64,000 bases of DNA, from NCBI GenBank assembly GCA_003864495.1, contig ML133401.1:4517189-4581188 (forward strand), read 5' to 3'. A program made the translations under genes and the position numbers. Of the stretch, positions 27,301 to 37,871 are shown piece by piece. This DNA is from Nemopilema nomurai (Eukaryota; Cnidaria; Scyphozoa; Rhizostomeae; Rhizostomatidae). Under the pieces are notes generated by a model that was not told the origin of the DNA, did no database searches, and saw only the letters and a list, made by a program, of their open reading frames with translations. Every line of letters starts with the position of its first letter. The stretch's first letter is position 1.

Positions 27301-27704
27301 GACCAAAATTTGCCTGAACCTACTTGTTTGATAGTACTCCAGTTCAATGTTGTTTTCAAATGCACTCTTATCCTCATCAATATGAAAGTCATAACTTGTG
27401 GTAGTCAGATAGTCCCCACCATGCAGCCATTCATGTCCACCTGATGGACACCATCCCATATTCAGGGTTGCAGACACAGTGAATTGAGCATCGATTTGTT
27501 TCTTGAATGTGATGTTGTATGTCATACCTCCATCATGGAGCATCAAATCTTTACCTTTCAAAAGCCTGCTTGCAATATCAATAGAGGGTGCATCTGCAAT
27601 CATGGAATTTTGAACCTTGATCTTGAGGCATGAACCGGTTGGGATGCTTTCAAGTGCCTTCCCAACAAATTTTATCTTGCCATAAACAACTGCCTCCTTG
27701 ACGT
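24316..27704 (-). CDS. type I membrane protein: YbaY/YscW-like, EGF-like and Kazal domains (5' end missing)
   Basis: Four exons join in phase on the minus strand: 27704-27324, 25860-25546, 24697-24579 and 24357-24316 (TAG stop), giving 284 visible residues. Exon 1 encodes a beta-rich domain (VVYGKIKFVG, TGSCLKIKVQN, ADAPSIDIAS) resembling the YbaY/YscW lipoprotein-chaperone fold better known from bacteria. Exon 2 has a His/Lys-rich linker, a four-Cys EGF-like segment (PCFHAPCINSIC...YVC) and a complete six-Cys Kazal domain (PVCGSNGKTYSSEC), a fold often found in protease inhibitors and follistatin-like proteins. Exon 3 encodes a membrane span (LLGASVISLATLGLIAVFLI) and a basic stop-transfer WRRNR. 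Exon 4 gives a short cytoplasmic tail ending SPLDL. Exon 1 begins in phase 1, so a signal-peptide exon must lie upstream (above 27705); I could not identify it. Ligand and partners are unknown. Confidence 0.75.
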
Positions 27705-30585
27705 CTAGTTTGTAAACATAAAGAAGTTATGCTTTTGTTTTTATTAGTCTTAAACAAATAAGGCTTACAAGTATGAGCCATAATTCTAAGAGAAATTGTC
27801 AGTCAAACATTTTCAGACCAATGTGTAAAATTAGTTTTAGCTCCCAATGAGGGCATCACGAATTAAAAAAAGTTCCTGATGTCAACGCTTAAGGATAGGG
27901 AAAATCCTAAAATTACACCTCCTATCGACAAATTCGCAAATCAATGACGATGCTGCACGTAACTTCGGTACATCCTTCACCCGCTAGCTAAAATTGTAGT
28001 GATGATTTAAGTTTAAGAACATTACTTCTGGAAATCAGTCCTGCGAAGTACTAACATGAAGTTCATCGCTAGCAAAAGTTCATCGCTAGCAGTACTTCAT
28101 TCTCATTTCACAGGAAACCCGAACACAACAAATGGAGGCCAGGCCGGTTGTCAGTCGCTTTGTCGTGCATCGCACTTGTTCATTTGACCAGCCTAGATAT
28201 TAAAACTTCGTAGACCAGAACTGCAATGAGTCAGTGCTACCTACTTGTTGAATCGCAGACACCAATGCTGCAGATCAAACATAACCACGAGAGTATCCGT
28301 ACCATTGTTGCGTTGATGGAACGGGTTTCCGATCGATGTTTACGTCTCAGTGTTGCACAAGACTTGGCAACCAGCTGCAGAGGTTCTTTTTGCTATGAAC
28401 GGCGCCTTATTAATACAAATGATTTAGATATCCTTTAAAAACAAACAGAAATCTTGACTTTCTTTACAAAAACACAATATTTTCCGCTAAGTTCGTTTTC
28501 TTCCCACTTCTCTCGCACTTCGTTGTTGTCGATCAATCGCAGTTCCCATCATGCATAAGGACATACCTCATTGTATACAAACAATACCTGTTATCAAATT
28601 TGGAGCAAGATTTTTTTGCGTTAAACTTTACCTGAACTCTTTTACTCGTAGTTCCTTGTTCCCGGCATATGGGAAGTAAATCACATTTCATTTCAACTTA
28701 GGAAATAAATTAATTACCAAATTTAATTGAAAACGTATTCAAATACAATGCTGTACATAAAATTTGGTGATAAATTTGCTTCAAGGCGCATCAAATAAAT
28801 TGATGAACTATAAAGGTTACGTGAATAACAGATATACTACAGTATTTTAAAACCAAAAATGAAACTATAACACAATCAAGGATTGAAGAAAGTACATTCC
28901 CAGAATGTCGTTATTCTGAGATTTGGGAGGCCTGGGGCAGACTAGACCCAGACTCTTCAAAGTATAAATAGCAAGAACACGAGGAATCAAGCCTCTGAGG
29001 CCTAAAGGTGAGTAAAGAAACTGTGTGCATGCTTCACAATCTGCAATCGTTCTTCCTTCTTTGCCTTATATCTACATATAATAACTGTTCACATTTTTTT
29101 CGTTTTAGGCCAAGGATGAACATGCCAAAAGTCTGATGTGCTATTGCACAGTTGAAGACGTATCAGCATGAGAAGTGTTAAGAATGTGTAAACCGTTGTT
29201 TTGTAAAGTCCCCTTTGTTGTTTAGTCCAGTAAACCCGTTGTTTTGTGTCTTATTTCTAGTTTCTAAATATCTTTCTATCGAGCAATGATGATTCACACT
29301 TGATCGGATAAACTGTCAACGACGGTTAATGATCGTATCTACACTTGATCTGAGCTCACCTGCCAAAGTCATATTTGTTATTTCTGTCATGTCGCGTCAC
29401 CCTGCGTTACTGGGACATGTTTTCTTCACGCAAAATTATACTTGCCATCCACAAGTCTCCACTCGCTCTATTTTTCATTTATACCAACCCCTCTTTATTT
29501 GTTTCCGGGTCATCCACAAAGTACGTACGCACTCAGGGGCACAGGGAGTGGGGGAGTTGAACCAAATAGTACTCTTGTGTACAAGGGGGAAGGGTTTGGT
29601 TGGGTATTAGAGTACGCTTAAGAAATTCCCTAACGTGAAATTTGAGCCATTGCCGATTAAAAAGACTACTTGCAGTGGGCTTAATGTTAAAGAATTGCTT
29701 CGATGTGCTTCGCATGATTACATAAATAAATGAAATCAGTTGTTGCCAAGCCCTAAAACTCCCCAATTTACCCTTTCATCAAAAGCAATTTGTCAATCAA
29801 TTACTAACTAATCAATCGTGCGAGGCAAATTATGTAACCAGCGCATTCGTTACTCGACATCTGCCACCTTTTTTGTCTAAATATAATGTAAAAATGCACT
29901 AAACTCCCAGCTATGCAAAGAGCGAAAAATTGGTAAATTTAGACCACTTTTTAGACTTTTATAAGGATTTATGATAGGTCAACATTGAAATGTAAAATAT
30001 TTGGTCAAAAGGTACCTGCCATTAGAAGGTGCGGATCGGCAAGCGCATACCCTGCCTCTTAGCTGGGTTGCAAGATAAGATTTGCGAAGAAGGGTCAAAC
30101 AGGTGGAATTTTTGGAAAGCACTGTCGGGAATTTATGACACTTCGAGCCAATAGCCTGATAAGAGGACTGGAACTGAATGGCAAATGAAAATGCTATCTT
30201 TGGCGCTCAGACCTACAAGCCGACATCAGTCCGAGCGGTGAGAAAAGACGACGACGAGATGGCAAGCTTTGAACGTAATGCTTAATAAATGCCTCAACAG
30301 AACTAATACCAAGTTAATACATATACGAATCTACAATTAACTACTGAGTATTACTATGATTCTAAACGGACCCTGTCTTAAGTACGTAAAAGTGCGATGT
30401 GTAAATTGAACAACAGATGGGAGAAAACCTCTTCCAATCTTCGTGACGTTTCTGATATCTGGTAATGATAGTGGACACTGTGGGCGTGACCTTACGATAG
30501 CTAATGCACTACAATAATAGACCAATGTAATATAACAATGCGATGAATGTGCAAAGCAACTCAATTTAGAGGCAAGGATATTGTG
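27705..30585. other. intergenic region, no coding gene recognised
   Basis: This stretch should contain the missing first exon of the Kazal membrane protein gene on the minus strand, but no ATG followed by a signal peptide and a phase-1 donor was found. On the plus strand there is a TATA-like box with a possible short spliced non-coding transcript, listed separately. The rest is AT-rich sequence without recognisable content. Confidence 0.5.
28963..29240 (+). promoter_or_regulatory. TATA box with a possible spliced non-coding transcript
   Basis: TATAAATA at 28963-28970 is followed after about 37 nt by a strong donor (CCTAAAG|GTGAGT, 29007/29008), then a 101-nt intron-like segment ending in TTTTTTTCGTTTTAG at 29108. 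The downstream exon has only tiny ORFs, starting ATGAACATGCC and stopping after six codons. If transcribed it would be a short RNA, or the 5' UTR of a gene not seen here. This rests on signals alone. Confidence 0.2.
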
Positions 30586-31321
30586 GAATTCACCGAACAA
30601 TGCAACTTTACAATTTAGTCTTTAATTTTTCCAAAACGAATAAAACAAATAACTTTGACCACAAATCCTTTCGAAAGATTCTATGACAACTGCATTGGCC
30701 TAAAACACTTTTCGATAATGATTTAGAAGATAGAGCTTTCATAATCAAAACACTTGCCCAGATGGAATTCACCGAGAAATGTCACTTTACTATTAAGCCT
30801 TTAATTTCCAAAACGAATAAAGCAAATAACTTTGACCACAAATCCTTTCGAAAGATTCTATGACAACTGCATTGGCCTAAAACACTTTTCGATAATGATT
30901 TAGAAGATAGAGCTTTCATAGTCAAAGATCTTGCCTGGAGGATGGAATTCACGTAGAAATGCCACTTTACTATTTAGTCTTTAATTTCCAAAAACGAATA
31001 AAGCAAATAACTTTGACCACAAATCCTTTCGAAAGATTCTATGACAACTGCATTGGCCTAAAACACTTTTCGATAATGATTTAGAAGATAGAGCTTTCAT
31101 AGTCAAAGATCTTGCCTGGAGGATGGAATTCACGTAGAAATGCCACTTTACTATTAAGCCTTTAATTTCCAAAACGAATAAAGCAAATAACTTTGACCAC
31201 AAATCCTTAGGAAAGATTCTATGACAACTGCATTGGCCTAAAACACTTTTCGATAATGATTTAGAAGATAGAGCTTTCATAGTCAAAACACTTGCCCAGA
31301 TGGAATTCACCGAGAAATGTC
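30586..31321. repeat. tandem repeat, four ~180-bp units plus a partial unit
   Basis: Units start at GGAATTCAC near 30586, 30764, 30944, 31125 and (partial) 31302; spacings measured on AACTTTGACC are 177, 181 and 180 bp. Copies are nearly identical, for example across CATTGGCCTAAAACACTTTT, which points to recent or homogenised duplication. The array ends 74 bp beyond the stop codon of the bZIP gene, on its 3' side, so it may form part of that gene's 3' UTR. A 109-residue minus-strand ORF across it only reflects the repeat. Confidence 0.93.
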
Positions 31322-31394
31322 AAGGAACTATTGATATTGGTCCACTGTCGTATTCCTTCCTAGCTGGTTATGAGCACATGTAAATTAATGAAAG

Positions 31395-32135
31395 CTAAAA
31401 GCTACTATACTGTGTCAATGTCTTCAAATTTGCTACGAGAATATTGTTTTTCTCTTCAAGTAATCGAACCCTTTCTTCAAGACATCTAACGTATTCTTTC
31501 TTTTTCCTTCTGCATAGCCTGGCAGCAAGTCTACTTTTCGCTTTTGTTTTGAACGCTTTATTCTCCTCAGAAGATTCCTTCGAGTTTGTCGCCGTTTTTA
31601 GTGCACTCTCGGCCAATAGGGTGGCCCGTTCTTTCTCAAACATCAAGGACTGGCTGTCGTAAGCCCCAGTGATTTCCTGGTCACTAGATTCTGAACTTGA
31701 TCTTCGACTCAAGAGTTCTGAAAAGTTTACCCCAGCCGACTCTTCTGCACCCCTCTGCATACCTCTTGAAATGTATTCTTCACAACAGTTTCTTCTAACA
31801 TCGGTCTCGCTGCACTGGCTCCCGGGGCTTCCATAATAACTTCTCGAATCTGACAAGACATCTTGCTTTGAGATGCCGGTAGACATTTCCGCCTCCATAG
31901 TGGACAGGGCCAGATTAAAGCCCGTTGCTATGTCGATTGCTGCCTGGGTGTCAATTGCGAAGTGCTGCAGATCAGCAATTGAATTTATAAACGGTACACT
32001 CTCATGCTTGTCCGTGTTTTCCATCTGGGCTGCAACCTCTAATGCGGAAGTACGATTGCCATTTGTTTCGAAAAAATGTATCCCAGAGGAGTTGACTGAC
32101 CTAAGGCTGCTTCCCAAGATCCATTCAAGACTCAT
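31395..32135 (-). CDS. CREB/CREM-like bZIP transcription factor, single exon
   Basis: A 246-aa nuclear transcription factor read without introns from ATG 32135-32133. The C-terminus carries a CREB-type bZIP: basic region SRLAARLCRRKKKEYV (from residue 201) and a zipper with Leu at 219, 226, 233 and 240, ending six residues later as in CREB/CREM. CRRKKKEY is a hallmark of the CREB family. About 55 residues upstream lies LSRRSSS (Arg144-Arg145, Ser146/147), which matches the kinase-inducible-domain core LSRRPSY of CREB and is a consensus PKA site. The rest is Ser-rich. Oddity: the Asn that is invariant in almost all bZIP basic regions (CREB NREAAR) is Ser201 here, codon AGT. The frame stays open upstream of the ATG to GTG codons at 32162, but no earlier ATG is present. 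It may be a divergent activator, or a repressor like ICER or CHOP. Confidence 0.88.
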   Translation of the reverse strand: MSLEWILGSSLRSVNSSGIHFFETNGNRTSALEVAAQMENTDKHESVPFINSIADLQHFAIDTQAAIDIATGFNLALSTMEAEMSTGISKQDVLSDSRSYYGSPGSQCSETDVRRNCCEEYISRGMQRGAEESAGVNFSELLSRRSSSESSDQEITGAYDSQSLMFEKERATLLAESALKTATNSKESSEENKAFKTKAKSRLAARLCRRKKKEYVRCLEERVRLLEEKNNILVANLKTLTQYSSF

Positions 32136-32218
32136 TGGTAACAACTGTTTACCAGGCACCACTGTTAAGTAGAAAGGTCTTAGTAGTTTGAGAGACTCTG
32201 TTCTGTTCTGACTTGCGC

Positions 32219-32359
32219 TTTAAATATCTTCAGACACGTACTACCGCCTACGTTATGTGTGTGACGTAGCAGCTTGAAACGTGAATGATAACCAACCAAG
32301 GCTTTGATGTTCATTCTTGAGTGGGTTCATGCTTATTACGTCACTATGCTACTACGTCA
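32219..32359 (-). promoter_or_regulatory. bZIP gene promoter: three CRE sites and a TATA-like box
   Basis: Reading toward the gene on the minus strand, TGACGTAG (32359-32352) and TGACGTAA (32343-32336) come first, then a TGACGTAG in the opposite orientation (32262-32269), then TATTTAAA (32226-32219). The start codon lies 84 bp beyond the TATA-like box. These are near-consensus CRE/ATF sites, the nearest about 36 bp from the TATA box, a typical CRE-TATA arrangement. The gene's own product belongs to the CRE-binding family, so autoregulation is likely. Confidence 0.65.
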
Positions 32360-35300
32360 CAGTGTGGCATAAATGGCAGCATGATATTATGGTGGTTGTA
32401 TTGAGATTGAAAGGAGAGAAAATACAAAGCACGAGCAAGCCCATACCATTGAATGAATTATCTCGAAGGCGGACTACATTTGCAATGAGCCAAACAAGAA
32501 TAGGACTAACTAGACAATAAAAGACGGCTGTGACATAAATAGCAGATTGTGTGGGTGTATGTTCGCAATACAAGCTGCAAGCGGAAAAAAGCAACTGGGA
32601 AATCAAGTGGACGCAGTCATGATCAAAACAATAAACAAAATAATGTCGGCGAATGTTTCTTGCACAAAATTAGTCGATAACTTTGAATAAGTTTCGTGGG
32701 GGTGTCAGTTATGTTGAATACGATTTATACAGCTAATTGACTGCATGAAAATGCAACCCTTATAATACAATCAATATAAATAAAACGCTTATCAATAGGT
32801 ATGCATGCCCACGTATTTCACTGCTGACACACCCCTTTTTGCGTTTTCATCTACCTCCTGATGAATGGGCTACAGAAATGCATCAAAAGCAGTTCCCTGT
32901 GTGAGAATAGGCATCGATTACTGAAAGCTGGATGCAAGCGTCTGATCAAAGTGATGTTGATTAGAGTCCAGACCCCTAGGCCGCCAATAATAAACACTTT
33001 TCCTGCCATCCCGTGACCTGTCGACACAAAATCCACCAAGGCTTAAACTGCAAATGGCCTATAGCCAAACAGAAAGAAAACTTGCAATAGACAGAGGTGC
33101 AATGGTTAAAAGTTCCAATGAACTCCATATACTAATCGGCACGATGGTCATATCCCCCTCTCACCCCAAACGTTAAACAAAGTTTGTCTTTTACCCACAT
33201 GAAATCAAGAAAACAAAATCATCGGCTCCAATGGATGCCAGTTCACTAAGCTTAAGTCTACTAATTTGAATAGCATGATCTACAAGGTCTAAAAGGATGG
33301 CATAATTTTCTTTACCCAGCACATCTATTATAAAATCTGCAACACCGATAATAGCTATAGCTGTAGGGTAGTTTCTTCTATAGCCAGACTGGTGAGGGGC
33401 CAAGATGCCAGTTTCTTTTAGATTTACAGCTGACAGTTATGTATGATTTAACGGGATCCCGTTTTATCAGAAACAGTAGTCACGTCCTACTTCGTTCATT
33501 GTAGGGTTTCATGATAATCTGAGCTTTCTACCTCAGAAGTATTCAAAATTTCTGCAAAACTGTCTCCATAGAGGAGCTCACCTCGTCTTGAACACATATG
33601 AGAATATGAAGTATATGAAAATAGAAGATCAAAGAGTTCCGTGGATTGGTAAGCACTGGAAATAATAAAATCTGCAAGCTCGCAATACTCATTCTACTAA
33701 CCATTAACCTGATGTGACTATACCACTTAGATAAGAGGGGCGTTCCGAAAGAAAGTGACCAACTATACTTTTTCGACCAACTTTTTCTCCATAGAAAACT
33801 TGTTTAACAGTCAAATTTAGCCAAAATTCCCAACTAACGCTACGCTCTCCAATGGATGACTAGCTTTCTGGTTGTTTTACAAACATTAGTGATGCCCCCT
33901 CCGCCCACCAGCACATCCATGCATCCACAAGAATAAAAAGTAGGCGCAAAATATACCAACAAAATCGGGTTCATTCATAAGTCTTGAACTAGCAGGATGA
34001 GTTAGACAATTGAGTTTTTGACCTACCATACCAACGAGAAACCCTCACTGAACAATATCAGCAAAAATGGCATTGATCACGCTAAGTTGTTCTCACTGAA
34101 TTTAACTGCAAATCGAGCCCTCTTAATAAGCTCGAAAACAAAACATCGTCTTGACCAGAGAGTATCATTTATTTATTTAGCATTTAAATATTTGTATTCC
34201 TTCAATCCTCTAGTCAACGGCCCCCTTCTTTTAACCCCCACCATCCCATAAAAGTCGTTAATATGAAATAAACGCCTCCCTCTTTTCAATGCCTTCCTAT
34301 AATAAACACTTGTCCCAAAGGGGGCGTCAGTTAGAATCCCTTACCATATCTATGGAGCAAGACAAGCTATTTGTTCGTATATGACTTTTATTTATTCTTT
34401 TACTTATTCTTTCGAAGATAAATATCTAAAGTTTTATATTTCGTCTCGCGCTGTTTGTTTCCGCTTTGCATTTGTATAACAGTCATATTTTGCCGGAACA
34501 ACAAAAACAGTTTCATTCTCTCGTTTTCTGGTTACTTCAACGCATATAAAGTTTTTCTGATCGGAGCTGAGAAGATGATGAATAGAGCAAGCATTCCCTT
34601 TTTCTCGATGATCCCAATCAAATCATAAGACTCCACTCTGATTTAGCAGAAAGGCATTCTTTCGTTACGGGAGTCCAGTATTATGATCCTTAATAGAATT
34701 CTATGGAGAAGCTGATTTTGACTAAAAGACTCCATTCTAGCCATACATAAGATGCAAAGCAGCTATTCAATCACCTCGATGAGGACGATCTGGTATTTGA
34801 TTACCGTACTTGTTTTGAACATGATAAAAGAGATGTTTTTACTTTTGAAATGAACGCCTCTCTCTTATAAACGCTCCCACAAAAATGAATTAAATAAACG
34901 CCCCGGGAGGATTGGCGTTATCTCTGTCATCTAAACAAAACAATGTAGGGTTCTTTCAATGGGGGCTGATGGGGGTTAGTAAAGTTACCTGACATATACG
35001 GGCGTCCAGAATAGGTGATGTTATTCGTTGAATTAAATAATATAATTAAAGAATATTGACCCCCAGCTTTTCCAAAACTGAATTTTATTGCATTTTGCGA
35101 TTATTTTCGGCGTATTAACCTTCATGGAAGAAAGCGTTACCACCACCAACTAATAAATTACTGGCCGACCTGCAGATTAGGACAAGTAGGCCTGTGAAAT
35201 CAATCCGGAACACTGGAAAAAAGAAATATATCAATGCACTTCAAATGATGCAAAAAAGAATTGATACAGACGCTAAATGTTGGTGTAGCAGTTTTACCAA

Positions 35301-37871
35301 AGAATGAGAAACAGAAAAATGTTTCAGAAACAGAAAAAGAATCATTATTAAGTATTGCTACATGTTAGACGTCGATACAAGGTCGAAAAATGGAAGTTAT
35401 TGGATGGACCGACTCCCAATCATTAAATTTTGTCCTTTCATCGGACATCTATTCGGACAGATATGAGTAGCTGGAAAACAATAGATTCGCCAAAAATTTT
35501 ATTATCTGCGCAGCAAGGGATCCATCGTTTTGCAGCCATTTCATCTGTTCCATGTTGGAGATGCATGGATTCAGCCTTGGACATTGAAGCGCCATGGCAG
35601 TTTATATGGAGCTTCGATGAAAGCCATTAAAATTTAGCACTGCAGCTGTATTCTTCGGCTGTAGATCTTGAGGCAAGAACAATAAAAAGCAAAGAGAGAA
35701 ACATCAAGCAAGATACAACAGAACAGAATGAAGTCTATTACTCAGACAAAAAGTCCATCCGCCAGATCTTCACTGAAAAATTGAAGAGAGCCAATTTGTA
35801 AAAGTAACTTAATTAGTTTCCCTGGTCTTAGAAAGCATAGCTCTTTGGGATCAATATTCGTGAAAGCAATTTTTAATTCCAAGGGTATATAACTTCACAT
35901 AAGCCATGAATCGTTTTTGAAATTATGCGCCAGACTCAACTATCTTTCAACGGTTCCCAACCCCTGCAAAGAAATTCATGGTTGCCGCATTGATGTCATA
36001 GCTTGCAAAGTATTGAGAAGGTCAAAATTAGTTCCACGTGGGTATGACGCATTTACACCACCAATGAACGTATTTGCGAGAGTATTTGTAAAATCAATAA
36101 ACATTTGAGACACTAAAGCTTACCTTTGAATCGACTTTGTTGAATAAGAGACCAACCTTGTATTCTGGACCAGCTAATGGGTACATATTTTCTATAAACA
36201 AGATTTATTTTCGGACCGGTTTCCAAGCGTGTATTTAAAACGAATCTGTCTTTCAATTGCAAAAAGAAATCTTATAAACTTGAGTGAAAGTAGTAGCACA
36301 TGCAATTAATGAAGGGGCTTTATATAAGATCTTACTTGAAACGATGGAGCAAGGAATTGTGATTTATTTCTTATATTTAAGGAGAAAATGCCAAAAAACT
36401 GCATTGGCAATATCATAACTTTAAGGTTTTCGTTCAATTGTTATCTGACGAGGAGATTCAAAAGCTTAAATGAAATCTTTAAGGAATCTGACTTCCAAGA
36501 AATGAATGTCTTGAGATCATTCAAACACCAAATCTGAACAGTTGAATTAGAAGGCAATGAATTCCAAACAGGCTATTGAAGTCGGTGATTGCAAGTAAAT
36601 TGAAAGAATTGTGCAGTTGATTAAAATCCTAAGCCCGAACGGCAAGAAACCGGAAAAGAATAGCTTTTTTCCTTGTCTCCTCTTTTTTCACGAAAGGAGT
36701 TCATGGGTTTTAATTCCTTTTGAGATTTGAACAACAGTGATGGAAGTATTATTCTCAGAAGTTTAAGATATATTCAGGTAAAAAAGTCACGTTTGGCAAC
36801 ATTTGTTAACAGGGCTTCTAAAACCGTACTCTTATGTCACATTCTCAGTGGAAATTGGGCACTAAAATTTTCTAAAAGATGAAGCTTTGCGACTTTATGA
36901 TGAACTGAATATAGGCTCTAAATCAAATAGGAAGAAAATATGCTAATGACAAAATTGAAAAAATTAAACACAATGACAGGTGGTATGCACACAAATATTG
37001 CATTGAAAATGGAAAGGGCATTCTTTCCTTTTTTTAAGATTAACCAGCGGTTCTGAAATATATTGAAATAAATACATGTTACCTTCTTCATATTGCGCCA
37101 ATAACTAGTATATTATAGCACCATAATACTACAGTATACAATCTTCATATAGCGCCAAAAACTCATATGGCTCTCAAAAGGCATCTTAAGCAATTGAGAA
37201 ATCTTGAAAGATAATCTAAAGCAAATGACACTTGGGTGCAAAAATGATGAGGGAGAGAACCAAAAATGGGTAATAAATTTAAGGCAGATGCATTCCACGT
37301 GTCTCGTATTGGGTATGCCTTATACGCCGCCACATCGAGGCTGGGGATAATTTTTTGAGAAATTATTTGATGTTGCACGTGCGTAAAGGTAAACATATTT
37401 TTCGGGCTTTTCGGTAGCCTTTTTGTAGTTAATCAATTAATTGAAATTATAAAGATAATATCTGTAAAAAGGATTAGTTGATATTGATCATTGATATCAA
37501 CTGAGACGGGAACCTAACATAAGTTGGAACAGTCATAACAACCTAAGAATCATTATGGTGGTTTAGCTTTTTGTCTTGGGTTTCTCTTGAGCCCGACACA
37601 ACTCTTGTCAATTTTAGCAACCAATCCTGGCATGATAACACTGCTTTGAGAGAACAAGTCGCCTTGATGAATATTTTTTATGAAGTAAACATTAAAGTTT
37701 GGTGGTCTTGTGTTTACTTTAAGCTGGAACCTAATGTATTATTGGGTCCAAATAAGTAGATAAAACCAGAAAGTGGAAAACTCTAATCTACAGAGAAATA
37801 ATTGCTGAGACAAAAACAGTCATTGAAATATATGACTAACATTTAACTTTGTTTCAAATTTAGGCTTAATC
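32360..37871. other. intergenic region with transposon debris
   Basis: No gene was recognised between the bZIP promoter and ZNHIT6. It contains a reverse-transcriptase remnant (33191-33403, listed separately) and two segments rich in ATAAACGCC-type motifs (about 34250-34340 and 34850-34920) that look like repetitive-element ends. The last few hundred bases should hold the ZNHIT6 promoter. TTTAG just before the ZNHIT6 start codon could be an acceptor, implying a non-coding 5' exon upstream. Confidence 0.55.
33191..33403 (-). mobile_element. decayed non-LTR retrotransposon reverse-transcriptase fragment
   Basis: The minus-strand reading HQSGYRRNYPTAIAIIGVAD followed by YAILLDLVDHA matches the RT region around QSGFR...STETAL...LLDLSAAFDTIDH of non-LTR elements. 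It is a fragment with substitutions at expected positions and no upstream or downstream domains, so it is an inactive remnant. Confidence 0.6.

Noticed and set aside
30981..31310. 109-residue minus-strand ORF
   Set aside because: It contains two copies of the same peptide because it runs across the ~180-bp tandem repeat. There is no independent support.
31444..32172. Plus-strand ORFs opposite the bZIP gene
   Set aside because: They are antisense shadows of the bZIP coding sequence with no family match.
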